Notes under the pieces: model-generated
Database searches by the model: none
Told to the model about the DNA's origin: nothing
The model's input: the letters and a program-made list of their open reading frames with translations, nothing else
Translations under genes and position numbers: made by a program
Shown here: positions 30,317 through 40,634 of the stretch, piece by piece
How the letters are laid out: each line of letters opens with the position of its first letter
Position numbering within the stretch: position 1 is the stretch's first letter
Source: Pyropia yezoensis
Taxonomy: Eukaryota; Rhodophyta; Bangiophyceae; Bangiales; Bangiaceae
Direction: 5' to 3'
DNA length: 64,000 nt
Assembly (NCBI GenBank): GCA_009829735.1
Contig: CM020618.1
Coordinates: 5,206,882 to 5,270,881 of the forward strand

Positions 30317-32371
30317 ATGCCCGGCGTGCAGGGCCGGGAACGTCTCTCCCTTCCATCCCTGACGCTCGACTCGGTCCGCGGCAGCGGTCGGGGCGGCGTG
30401 TCGGCCAGCCCCGCGCAGGACGGCCCCGTCCTCAGTGGCCGCGGGGGGAGCCTCGACTTTGACGCGGTGTCGAGCCACCTCAGCGCCCTCGACGAGTCTC
30501 CCGTCTCGGACGCTGCCTCCCCCGACGATGGCCGGCCTGCGCGGTACCGGCTGGGCCTGACGCTGGGTCTCGGCCGGACGGCCGGGTCGCGGCCGCTGCC
30601 GCGGACAGGGGAGCCGCAGCCCGATGGGTCGTCGGGGGCGCCCTCCCCTCCCCCGCCCATGAGCCTGAAAAAGATCCTGTCGGTGAAGGACTCGTCGGGC
30701 ATGCTCCAGACAACTGCCAAAACGTTGCGGTGGGGCCGTGCCACGCGCGGGCGGATGCGCAAGGGCCGCCAGGCGTCGTTTAGCATGGGCGGCGATGATG
30801 ACGATACCGGCGGCGGGCAGGCGTATGACCCGTTGGCGCTGTTGAAAAAGACGACCCCCCTTGCGTCGACGCGCGTGGAATTGCGCCATGGCCGCCTGTT
30901 CAAGGGCTGGTACACCTTTTCTCTCGAGGTGCGGGGCGAGACGGTGCTGCTCTACGACTCACCCGAGGGGGTGTGGGAGGAGTCCCACTCCTACTCTTCC
31001 CTGGTGGCGTTGTTTTCCCTCGTCGGCACGACTATCCAGCCGCACGCCGGCCCGTGCATACGGGTGTGCAAGGAGGGCGAGTCCTCGGTCATTGACCTGC
31101 GCTTTGGCTCGGACGAGGTGGCCGCCCAGTGGGAGACGCTCCTCCGCCGGGTGGCCGACACCCGCAAGGTGGGCATCCGCGACTTCGACGTCATTGCGGC
31201 CATTGGTAAGGGCGCCTCGGGGCGCGTTTTTTTGGTACGCGACGTCCTCACAGGCATGAAGTTGGCGCTCAAGGCGATAAACAAGAGCGACTCGGTGTTT
31301 GAGTGCCGCTCCTCGTACCGCCACGCCGTGGACGAGAGGCTAGCGATGGGCCTCACCGACGGGCAATCGTGCTTTGTGCAGCTGCGCTTTGCGTTTCAGA
31401 CCAAGAAGACGCTCTACTTGGCCACGGAATTTTGCGAGGGCGGCGACCTCTTCTACTACATCATGCAGAATAATGGAGGTCTCGACGAGAAGCGGGCGTG
31501 CTTTGTCGTGGCCGAGGTGGTTCTCGCACTTGAGAAGCTGCACAACATGGGCATCATCTACCGGGACCTCAAGCCCGAAAATATCCTCCTGGACGCGGCC
31601 GGCCACGTGCGCATTGCCGACTTTGGGCTGTGCAAGCTGCTGCACCAGGACATTGCGCAGGCGGGCGACGGGGCACCGTCGAGCCTTGTTGGGGAGTCGG
31701 CCGCCGAGCGGCCTCGCCATCTCCGCCGCACCCGTACCGTGTGCGGGACGCACAGCTACGTGGCGCCGGAGATGCTGGGCTCCAAGGGCTATGGCCACTC
31801 CATTGACGTGTGGTGCCTTGGCATCTTTCTCTACCACATTATGGTGGGCCGCCCACCCTTTGACGCGGACGACGTGGACGAGGTGAAGCGCCACTTCCTC
31901 TCCTTCAACGTCCCCTACTTTGACGACTTCATGTCCATCGACGCGATTGCGCTGCTACAAGGGCTGCTCAACCTTGACTCGTCTGAGCGCCTCGGCTGTG
32001 GCCCCGACGGCTTGGCCGCCGTCAAGTCCCACCCCTTCTTCAAGACCATTGACTGGGAGGCGCTCGCGTCGCGGAGCGGCAAGCACGAGGGCGGCCTCTT
32101 CACGGGGCCCTACGCAAAGCTGCCCACCGCCACGTCGTCGGTGGCGGGCACCAGCGTCAGCGGCTCGGTGGCGCCCGCCGACGATGACGCGCGGCTGCTA
32201 CGCAACTTTGACCTGATGGAGTGGGCGGACGTGACGCTGGACGAGGACCGGGACGACCCGGCGTACGGGGATGGCCGCCTGTTTCCCATTTTCAAGGCCC
32301 GCAAGCGCGCGTTTGACAACCACTACCTGTCCAACTTTGCGTTTTGCGCGGCGAGCAACACCAGGTTATGA
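30317..32371 (+). CDS. AGC-family Ser/Thr kinase with N-terminal PH-like domain
   Basis: A 684-residue single-exon protein from the ATG at 30317 (GCCGCCATG); an upstream in-frame ATG at 30275 has poorer context. Residues 1-180 are disordered and Ser-rich. Residues about 188-282 look like a PH domain (HGRLFKGWYTFSLEVRGE, ending QWETLLRRV). The kinase domain begins near 290: GKGASGRVFLV, Lys319 in ALKAI, EFCEGGDLFYYI, YRDLKPENILLD (catalytic Asp at about 417), DFGLCK (435-440), TVCGTHSYVAPE. Domain order resembles Akt. The activation segment is about 25 residues longer than usual, with an insertion between DFG and the TVCGT activation threonine. The C-terminal tail has LSNFAFC but not a clear FxxF(S/T)Y hydrophobic motif. 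PH-AGC kinases are normally recruited to membranes by phosphoinositides and activated by PDK1 and TORC2; whether this one is remains open. Confidence 0.93.
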   Translation: MPGVQGRERLSLPSLTLDSVRGSGRGGVSASPAQDGPVLSGRGGSLDFDAVSSHLSALDESPVSDAASPDDGRPARYRLGLTLGLGRTAGSRPLPRTGEPQPDGSSGAPSPPPPMSLKKILSVKDSSGMLQTTAKTLRWGRATRGRMRKGRQASFSMGGDDDDTGGGQAYDPLALLKKTTPLASTRVELRHGRLFKGWYTFSLEVRGETVLLYDSPEGVWEESHSYSSLVALFSLVGTTIQPHAGPCIRVCKEGESSVIDLRFGSDEVAAQWETLLRRVADTRKVGIRDFDVIAAIGKGASGRVFLVRDVLTGMKLALKAINKSDSVFECRSSYRHAVDERLAMGLTDGQSCFVQLRFAFQTKKTLYLATEFCEGGDLFYYIMQNNGGLDEKRACFVVAEVVLALEKLHNMGIIYRDLKPENILLDAAGHVRIADFGLCKLLHQDIAQAGDGAPSSLVGESAAERPRHLRRTRTVCGTHSYVAPEMLGSKGYGHSIDVWCLGIFLYHIMVGRPPFDADDVDEVKRHFLSFNVPYFDDFMSIDAIALLQGLLNLDSSERLGCGPDGLAAVKSHPFFKTIDWEALASRSGKHEGGLFTGPYAKLPTATSSVAGTSVSGSVAPADDDARLLRNFDLMEWADVTLDEDRDDPAYGDGRLFPIFKARKRAFDNHYLSNFAFCAASNTRL

Positions 32372-32735
32372 GTCGACTGGCACATGGGGATGGGGTAGGG
32401 TGGGGTGGGATGGAGTCGGGTGAGGGTGGGGGGGAGGGGATCTGCTAAAGGTCCTGGTCAGCAGCTGCGTGGTTCGCTGCCGTTGGCACGGGTCCTTTTT
32501 TTTCTCACGCCCTCTTCTGCCCCGTCTACCAGACCGGTGGGATGTGCGCCGCTGGGCCATGTGGCTGCTGATGACGCAATCGTCCTGGCAGCATGCGCCA
32601 GCAACGTGAGAGTCCCGAGCGCCGTACGTACTGTGCAGACACAGCAGGGTTTCTACATGGACGTGAGACTGAGCAGATATGGAGTGCCCACCCCTCCCCC
32701 CCCGTCGCCCTCATCCATTACCCGCCCACACACCC
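32372..32735. other. Convergent intergenic region
   Basis: 364 bp between the kinase stop and the stop of the WD40 gene. T-rich around 32490-32510. No gene seen. Confidence 0.4.
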
Positions 32736-35177
32736 TCAACAGATGGTCCGACGGGCGACGGCACCGTCGCACCCTACCGCCAGCACCTCCCTCCCCCCCT
32801 CCAACACGCACACAGACGAGACAGCGTCCCCCCCAAACAGGCCGTACGTGTCGACCGGGTCGGCCGCCGCGGCGCCGGGGTACCCCCCCACCTCTGCCAG
32901 GCCACACTCGTCATCGTCCATGCGCGCCTTCCACCCAGCATAGATGTTTTGCACCAGGGACCCCCGGCGGCCGTCACCGCCCACCGACCACGCCTCCCCG
33001 CTGGCGCCGCCGTCGCTGCCGTCGCCGTTGCCGCCTCCTCCGCCAGTGTCGCCGGGACGGCCGCGGCCGCCCCCTCCGCACTCACCCGCACCCTCCTCCC
33101 CGGGCGTGCGCCGGTCGGCGGCAGGCGCTCCCCCACCCCCACAAAGCGCCCGGGGGTCCCACCGCGGGCACGCCGTTACGCCCCCCCCCTCCACGTGCCA
33201 GACGCGCACGAGCCCGTCCTCCCCCCCGCTGACCAGGCGGCCGTCCCCCCCCCCGAGCGTGGCCACCCCCCCCGTGTGTGGGGCGGCGCCCCAGGTGGCG
33301 CCCCCCCGCACCAGCCGCCGCAGGTCCCACAGCCGCACGCCGCCATCGGCGGCGGACGTTGCGAGCGCCACCCCCGTCACCGCCGCAACGCCCGTCAGCG
33401 CCACGCCCACGCCGTGGGCGGCCGCCACCGCCGTGGCTGGGGGGTGGGGGGCGGCCCTGCCCCCGCCGCCGCCGCCGCCGCCGCTGCCACCACCGCCTCT
33501 TTCGCGGCTAGGCGCCCGCGTGTCGTGGATAGCCACCCGGCCGGCCGCCGATGCGGTAGCGACAAGGGAGGGGGCCTGCGGCAGCGCCGCGACGGCGACC
33601 AGCGGCGGCGCGGCCGCCGCGGCCGCTGACGTGGCCGCGCACATGCACGGGGCGGGCGGCGGGGGCGCCCACCCCACCGACGCCACCGACCACGCCGTCG
33701 ACGGGGGGCCGGCGGGGGCGCCACCCCCAGAGCTGCCGCCCCCAGACGCGACACGGCCACAGCCCCATGAGCCGCTCGAGGGTGCCCCCGAGCCCCCCGC
33801 CGACCCGCGGGGGGACCCCGCCAGCCACCGGTGGGTGCGGACAGCGCCGCCGCGGCCGCCACTGCCGCCGCCGCTGTCGCCACGGCCGACGGGGCTCCCC
33901 CCCCACTCCTCGTCTTCGCTCTCCATGTGGAGGTCCGCCACCCCCCGCGGCGACGCCTCATCGGCGTTGGCGTGGCGGAGCCCCCCCCCCCCCCCCCCCC
34001 CCCCCGCCGCCGCCGCCGCGCCCAGGCGGGGGCCAAGGGGTGGTGACGCCCCAGCCACCAGTCCCCACGGGCGACGACGGCGGGGAGGAGGAGGGCGACC
34101 ACGCCGCCTCTGCGTCCATCGCCGCCCCCACAGGCAGCGCGCCCCCCCCCCTTTCCGCCAGCCGTACGGAAGATGGCCCGGACGGCGCCGCGGGATAGCC
34201 ACCGCCACCGCCGCCGCCGCCGCCCCCCCCCCCAACGCCCCCCGGTCGGGGGCGCCCCCCCGGGTGGGCCGCGCCGCGCCGCCCCTTGCGGCCCACACTC
34301 CCAACGGAGCGCCCCCCCCAGGAGCGCCCCCCCCCGCTCCCCCCCGGGTCACGGCGGTCTGCATAGGTGCCGTGCCAGCCCGTCGGGGGCGTCGCCTCCC
34401 CCCACCCGCCGCCGCCGCCACTGCCGCCGCGGTAGGCAGCCTCTTGTGCGGTAGCCGCCGCTGCCGCCGCTGCCGCCTCTGCGGCCGCTGCCGCCGTCGC
34501 GCCGCCCCCTCCTGCCCCCGACCATCCCCGTGGGGTGCTGCCGCCGCCGACACCGCCGCCGCCGCCGTCGGCGCCGCCAATGCCGACGAGCCGCTCGAGG
34601 TCCACCACGACGAGCGCCCCCCCCACGGCGGCCGCGGCGGTGGCGCCCTCCCCGACGGCAAGCCCCCCGACGGGGCTGTCGCCGAGCGTGGCGCCCCCCC
34701 CCCGGGGGGCCCACCCGCGGCGGTAGGGCGCCACCACCCGCAGCGCCCCGGCCGCGTCGCCCAACAGGAGGAGGGACGAGTGAAAGGCGGCGGCTGTGAG
34801 GGGGACGGGCGCGGCGGCGGCAAAGGGCGATGACAACCTGGTCGCCGCCGCCGCCGCCGCCGCTGCCGCTGCGGGTGCGTCGGCTGTCCGCGGCCGCCTG
34901 CCTCCGCTGCCGCCGCCGCCGCTGCCGCCGCCGCGGCTGGTCCCCGCCCGCCACGTCGCGCCCGACGTTGGGGGCGTCGACGCCGCCGCCGCCGCCGCCC
35001 CCGCCGCCATGCCCAGCGGCAGGGCCACCGTCGAGGACGTCCACGTTGCCACCCCCCGCGCAATGTGGGGGTAGGTGAGCGTGACGCGCGCCGAGGCCGT
35101 TGGGTAGGGGGGGGGGGGGTGACCGCCACCGCCCCGTCGGCGGGGCGGATGGCCGACAGGTGGACGGCGTGGCTCAT
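32736..35177 (-). CDS. WD40-repeat protein, Nup43-like, with apparent frameshifts
   Basis: Three minus-strand pieces make one protein. The ATG at 35177 starts MSHAVHLSAIRPADGAVAVT. The reading must change frame at a 13-G run (35107-35119) to continue as SARVTLTYPHIARGVATW, then SSLLLLGDAAGALRVV and GGALVVVDLERLVGI. It changes back at a 25-C run (33981-34005) to give LVATASAAGRVAIHDTRA, LATSAADGGVRLWDLRRLV and LVSGGEDGLVRVWHVEGG. These are WD40 blades separated by long Gly/Ala/Ser linkers. The C-terminus (DAVSSVCVLEGGREVLAVGC, then DGAVARR) resembles the end of nucleoporin Nup43, a subunit of the Nup107-160 complex, though the overall similarity is modest. The two frame changes cancel, pointing to homopolymer length errors or variation. 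Confidence 0.65.
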   Translation of the reverse strand: MSHAVHLSAIRPADGAVAVTPPPPTQRPRRASRSPTPTLRGGWQRGRPRRWPCRWAWRRGRRRRRRRRPQRRARRGGRGPAAAAAAAAAAAEAGGRGQPTHPQRQRRRRRRRPGCHRPLPPPRPSPSQPPPFTRPSSCWATRPGRCGWWRPTAAGGPPGGGAPRSATAPSGGLPSGRAPPPRPPWGGRSSWWTSSGSSALAAPTAAAAVSAAAAPHGDGRGQEGAARRRQRPQRRQRRQRRLPHKRLPTAAAVAAAAGGGRRRPRRAGTAPMQTAVTRGGAGGGAPGGGAPLGVWAARGGAARPTRGGAPDRGALGGGAAAAAVAVAIPRRRPGHLPYGWRKGGGARCLWGRRWTQRRRGRPPPPRRRRPWGLVAGASPPLGPRLGAAAAAGGGGGGGGLRHANADEASPRGVADLHMESEDEEWGGSPVGRGDSGGGSGGRGGAVRTHRWLAGSPRGSAGGSGAPSSGSWGCGRVASGGGSSGGGAPAGPPSTAWSVASVGWAPPPPAPCMCAATSAAAAAAPPLVAVAALPQAPSLVATASAAGRVAIHDTRAPSRERGGGGSGGGGGGGGRAAPHPPATAVAAAHGVGVALTGVAAVTGVALATSAADGGVRLWDLRRLVRGGATWGAAPHTGGVATLGGGDGRLVSGGEDGLVRVWHVEGGGVTACPRWDPRALCGGGGAPAADRRTPGEEGAGECGGGGRGRPGDTGGGGGNGDGSDGGASGEAWSVGGDGRRGSLVQNIYAGWKARMDDDECGLAEVGGYPGAAAADPVDTYGLFGGDAVSSVCVLEGGREVLAVGCDGAVARRTIC

Positions 35178-35611
35178 GGCGTGCGGCTCTAGGGCGACCA
35201 CCGCGTTGGGGGAGGAGGAGGGGGGGGGGGGGGGGGGCGTGTGTGTGGGGAAGGACGGCGGTGGGCGGCAAAGGCGGCGTCGGCAAAGGGCGACCAAGGT
35301 ACGAAAAGGGCGGCGCAGGGAGGGTGGTGAGGGTGGGTGCCGTCAATGGCGGCTAGACACACACCAGGCGTCAGGGTACGGTGCGCGCGCGGGAGTTGGG
35401 GGGACGGGGGGGGGGGACGGGGGCGGCGCGAGTCCCCAGCGCGGGGGGGGGTGACGAGACGCGCCGCAACGACAGCCGGGGGGGGGGGGGGGGGGGGGGA
35501 CGGTGTGCGGCCGGCGGCGGCGGGCAGTGACCATGCAAGTGGCGGCGGTGGCGGTGGTGGTGGCCGCCGCCACCGCCGCCGCCACCGCCGCCGGCCGCCG
35601 CTGCCGCCGCT

Positions 35612-35646
<35 letters not shown>

Positions 35647-36422
35647 AGCCGTCGCCGCCGTCGGTGGCGGTTGTGGTGGGCAGGCGGCGGTGGCAGTGTG
35701 CAGTGGCGGCCACGCCGCCCGCCCCCCCCCCTCCACCGCCTGCCCGGCCGGTTGGCGGTGCGGTGGGGGCTCACCCCCGACTCTGACACTCCCCCCCCCC
35801 CCCCTCCCCCCCCCTACCCCCCCCCCCCCCCCCCCCCCCCCCCCCTTTCCTCCTGTGGCTTGGCCACGCCACGCCACGCAGTGCCCACGCGCTGCCCCCC
35901 CCGTCCCCCCCTCCCCTCTCTCGGCGGGCCATGCCAGCGGTGCAGCACGCCCAGACGCACCCCCCACGGGCCACCGCGGCGAGGGCAGGCGGGGCTGGAA
36001 ACATCCGACGGGCAGTGGCCGCCGGCCGGCAAGCGCGTTGGGGGGGGAGGGGAGGGTAACGGCGGGGGGGGGGCGGGGGGGTGGCCACGCGCCGTAGCGG
36101 TGCGGGACGGAGGCGCAGCACGGAGAAGGAGGCAGGGGGGGTTGTGGAAGGCGGGCGGGCGAGGGGGGGGTGGGGGGGGTGGGGGGGGGGGGTGGGGAGG
36201 AGGCGCGCTGGCAGGGACGGCGGGCGCCCCCCACGCCTCATCGCCGTCCTCGCCATGCCGCCGCCGTGGGGGGGGGGCGGCCCTGCCGCGGCCGCCACCG
36301 GGTTGAGACAAAAAAAAAAAAAGAAGAAACGAGGCAGGCGGCGGCAGCAGACGCAGCGCGCGTCGGGAGAGGTGCGCGCCCGCGGGTCGTACGGGGGGGT
36401 GAGGCGGCAGCGTCCTTCCCCC

Positions 36423-36455
<33 letters not shown>

Positions 36456-38258
36456 CCGGCGGCGCACGTTTGGCTGTGACAGCCGCCCACCCGCCCTGCC
36501 ACGGCTGTCAACGGGGAGAGGGGGAGGCGGCGGCACCAAGGGGGGGGTGGTAGGGGGCAGGGGCCACCCCGTACCAAGGGCTGCCCCTCCCCCTCCTCAG
36601 CGACGACCAGCAGACGGCCCGGCGGCGGCGGCAGCGGCGGCACGCGGCACCACGCCCCTTTGGTCGGGACCAGCCCCGCAGACGCCCAACGTCCCCAGCG
36701 GAGGGGGGGGGGGGGGGGGGGGGTGGGGGTGGGGTGGGGGTGGTCCGTCCCCCCCGGCCGTCATCATCATCATCTCCCACTGCAGCCCCCGCCCCCCTCC
36801 CCGCCTCCTTCCCCGCGGGGGCGCACGTCAGTCGGGCCGCCACCCCCGCCACGCCGCGCCGTGCCGTGCCCGGGGGGTGGTGGGGGGGTCCCGACGGCCC
36901 GCGCGGCAGCGCGGCGTCGCGGGGCACGCGAGCCCCCCCCCCCCCGCCGGGACCACCGCCCCCCCGGCACGGCACCTGCCCCGCGGGACGGCAGACGCGG
37001 TGGACTCCGCGGGGGCGCCCGCCGGAGGGATTGTACGGCCCCCCCCCCCCCCCCCCCCCCCCCAACGCGGGCCCCGCGGTGGGGTGGGCCGTGTCAGCCG
37101 CCGGCCGCCCCGGCCGCCGCGTCGTGGCGGCCCGCGGGGGGGCGGCGGGCGGGCGGGCGGGCGGGCGGGGGCGGCGGCGGCGCACACGGCCTTGCCCCCA
37201 CGCTGCGGGGATAGATACATTGCCGTTTTGGGGGGCGGCGGGGGTGGTGGGGGCGGGGGGCGGTGCGGGCAGCACCACCGGATGGCAACAGGGGGGGCGA
37301 GCCGGGGGGGGAAGAGGGGGCGTGGGTGGGGGGGGTGTTGCGGGGGGGGGGGGGGGGAGGGGAGAGAGAAGGAGCAGGGGGGGGGGGGTGGGGCGGCGTG
37401 CTGCCCGCCGCGGTAGCGTCGTCGTTGTTGCCGCGGCAGAGGCGTGGTCGTGGCGAGGCGTCGGCCGACGGGAGGGGAGGAGGGGGGGGGGGGGGTGGGG
37501 GGATGGGCGCTGATCAGGCGGCCGCGTCTGCAAGGACACACTGGCCGCCTGGGACGTCAACGGGGTGCACGCAGGCAGAGCGGGAGCGCACGCGGGCAGA
37601 GCAGGAGCGCACGCTGCGTGGCCGAGGGTGTCAGCCGCGGCTGTGTCGGGCGTGTCGCCGGCGGCGGCGGCCGGCAGACGGTGGATCGCGGGGTGGCAGG
37701 TGGCAGCCGACTGATTGGCCACAGGGACGCATTTGCTATAAAGTGAAGCTCCACTGTCTATGTACACACAGTACCCACCAGTACATAATTCCCAGTACAC
37801 CCGAAAGTATGTATGTAGGTGTGTGTGGGTGATACGTTATTTTCCGACGTGAAGACTCTTTCAAACCGGCCAATAGAAGTGAGTTTACTTGAAGCGGTCG
37901 CACGCTTGCGCGTTGAGCACCCACCGCCATGCAAGCTTCCTACGACCCTTCCAGGCGCGTCCCTCATCACTTTCTGGCACAAGAAGACGCCATGTCTCAC
38001 GGCTCCAGGCCCACACCAACGCGAAAAACACAGCCTTGAACAACGTATGTACTTCCTCGCTGGCCCCTCCAGTACTGCACCTACTGTACCTCCGTTGGCA
38101 GCAGTTTCTTCAGCGCAGAGCCTCACAGGTACTCCAGGGAAGCCCATGACAAGGAGAGAGCCTCTATTGTTCCTATGCGGTATTCCCGTCTTGACTAGGT
38201 GCTTTTCGCGGGGTCTCCCATTCGCAGGGTCTCTCCCGTGTGAGCTGGGTCGAGAAAT
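35178..38258. other. Low-complexity GC-rich region, no confident gene
   Basis: C and G homopolymers dominate (31 C at 36424-36454; a long broken C run at 35787-35845), with CCG triplets at 35570-35645, an A13 tract near 36310 and a GGGC repeat at 37140-37170 able to form quadruplexes. Minus and plus ORFs of 130-430 codons are compositional artefacts. From 37735 the DNA is more balanced and includes a TATAAAG at about 37738-37744, without a supported gene behind it. Confidence 0.45.
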
Positions 38259-40634
38259 CTAGACGCTGGGGAGTGTCTCGTCACACGGGAGGAACGGGGG
38301 GCGGGGAGCTGGGGAAGGCGTGGCCAGCGGCCACGCTGGACTAACCGCACTGGCTCGGTGCAACGGGACGGATGGACGATCTGTTTCCGGCAGTGCATAC
38401 GATGCGTTTGTTTTTCTTCGACCCACATGAACGAGGAGCACATGAGGTAGTGCGCATAATGCTGAGCAGCATGCAGCACAAAGATGCACAGCTCCCGTGC
38501 CCAGAGCGTCCCATCTACTCGTGGGGGGACCTGGGGCTGACAAAGTGCCGCCCCGAAGCAGTTCAGCCGATACGGCGGCACGCCTTGCCTCCCCACCCCC
38601 CGCCGGGTCCCCCACGCAGTAGGTCCCCGGGGCGGCACAGTAGTCTGTGACACCCACTCGCCCACACGCCTCCCCCTCCCCCCGCCGCACGGCGCACGCC
38701 TTGCCGGTCCACCGCACCCAGCCGGGGAGGCCCCTCTCCCGGGGGGTGCGGGGTGACAAAAGTAGGCCTCCCCGACGGTGCCACCGCCGCCGCCAGCCCC
38801 CACACAGTGCGCATCAATGTCGCAGGGGCGGCCGTCGACGGGCAGCCCCGCCGGCGGGGCGCACCGCCCCGCCGGGCCACACGGGAGGCCCGGACGGCAG
38901 CTGGGCTGCCCGTTGCCACACAGGGCGGCGCCCCCGCCGGGAACCTCATAGATGCCCCCCGGGGAGCAGGTGGCGCCGCCCCCACAGGCGACGTGGGAGC
39001 CATTGCAGGCCCCCCCTGGGGGGACGACGCGCAGGGACAGGCGCGCCGAGTTCCCCTCGACCAGCTCCGGCTCGGACGGCCGGTAGGCGCAGGTGAAGCC
39101 GGCGGGGCCGCCGGCGCACCCCACCTCTCGATCGCACACCGCCCCCGCGGGGGTTGTGGCCACCACGCACCCGCCCGACTGACACACGAGGCCCTTGGCC
39201 GTGTCACACAGCCGCCGGTCGGGCGCGAGCCGCCCGTCCCCGTCCGCGCGGTCGCAGGGGTCCCCCGCCCCGCCGGCAAGGTCCGCACACTCGCCCAGCC
39301 AAGGCGAGCCCCACAGCGCCGGCGGCGCCCAGCAGGTGGTGCCGTCTGCACACGCCCCCCCGTGGCCGTCACACTCGGCCCCCCGGCGTGGGGTGGGGCC
39401 AAAGTCCGCCGCCCGCGGCACGCACCGGCCGCCCACGCAGCCGAGCCACAGGTTTGGCAGCGACACAAAGCGCTCGCAGCCGGGGTGCATGTATCCGGGC
39501 GTCTGCGGCGTGCACGCGCCGCCCACCGCCATGGTCAGCGCGCACACCCCGTCCGCCAGGGGCACGCCGTCGGGCCCTACCGACGGGGGCGACACCGCCC
39601 AGGAAACGCCCGCCGGCGGGGGCGCCCCCGCCGGCCGGGGCACGCACTCCAAGTCCAGCGGCGAGGTTCTACACCCGTCCCGGCCGTCGCTGGTGTGGCA
39701 GCGGTCGCCCACCCGGACGCGGGTGCACGTGCCCACCCCTGACGGGCACACGCCAGACACGTCGCACTGCGTGCCGCCGGTGGCGTTTGCGCAGACGACC
39801 GGGTAGACGTGGCGGGCGCTGCCGTCAAAGCTGTCCCACACCTCCCCCAGCCGCCCACACGGGCCGCGGGCGCTGGCGCGGGCCACACACCGGGGCGGTG
39901 CGGAAGTCCGCTGCCGGCGGTCGAGGCACTCGAGGCCCCGGTTGCACGGCGGGTAGTCGGCGGGGAAGTCAGCGCCGCGGCAGACGCCCCAGCGGCCACC
40001 GGGGGGGGGGGGGGGTGGTGCCCAGGTGGGGGAGGGGCGTCGGCCGGGGGGGGCGCGCCCCACTGGGCGGGGGGGGCGGGGCGGTCGCTACCGGTGCCGC
40101 CGACGGCGCCGTGAACGGCCCCGCCGACGGCGCCCCCGTCGGCGCCGCCGTCGGCGTGGCCGCAGGGGTGGCCGTCGGCGCGGCGCCAGGGGGCGCCGCC
40201 GTCGGTACGGCGGCAGGCGCAGCCGTCCGCTTGACAGCAGGTGCAGCCGTCCGCGTCATGGCAGGCACAGCGGTCCGCGTAGCGGCCCGTGTGGCGTACG
40301 CCCCCCGCGGCGGCGGAGAAGACGCCGGGGTAGCCGACGCGCACGCGCCGTCGCAGAGAGCCGCCCCGGCGGCGGCCGCCCCGACCAGCACCGCCAGCAC
40401 TGCCAGCTGCCGGAGAGCTATGCCAACCGTGCCGGGGGGGGGGGGGGGTGGGGAAGGTGACGGCCCGTCGCGCGGCGGCGCCCGCCGGGCGCGCGCGTGG
40501 AGAGCCGGTGGGGATGATAAAAACTGGGCAAGGTGCCGGCGACCGCCACGGGGGGTGACCGACCGTTGCGGGTGGGGGGGAGCGGCGGATGCGGGCCCAC
40601 CCATAGAGACCGATGCGGGTCGCCGCGTACGCAA
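38259..40634 (-). CDS. Cys-rich secreted or type II membrane protein, with apparent frameshifts
   Basis: The N-terminal piece (from the ATG at 40634) has a hydrophobic segment ALRQLAVLAVLVGAAAAGAA near residues 70-90, serving as signal peptide or anchor, then a Thr/Ala/Pro-rich linker with repeated R-T-A-x-P-A units, typical of O-glycosylated stalks. At a 15-G run (40001-40015) the frame changes into about 420 residues with over 45 cysteines in small modules (GVCPSGVGTCTRVRVGDRC, TTCWAPPALWG, LVCQSGGCV). Near 38740 a second change is needed to keep the Cys-rich pattern (ACGRVGVTDYCAAPGTYCVG). The frame runs to a stop at 38259, but the real end is uncertain. Repeated short C-x(4-9)-C units resemble Dickkopf/colipase-like or EGF-like extracellular modules; I do not recognise the family. 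It could be a cell-wall or adhesive protein. Confidence 0.6.
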
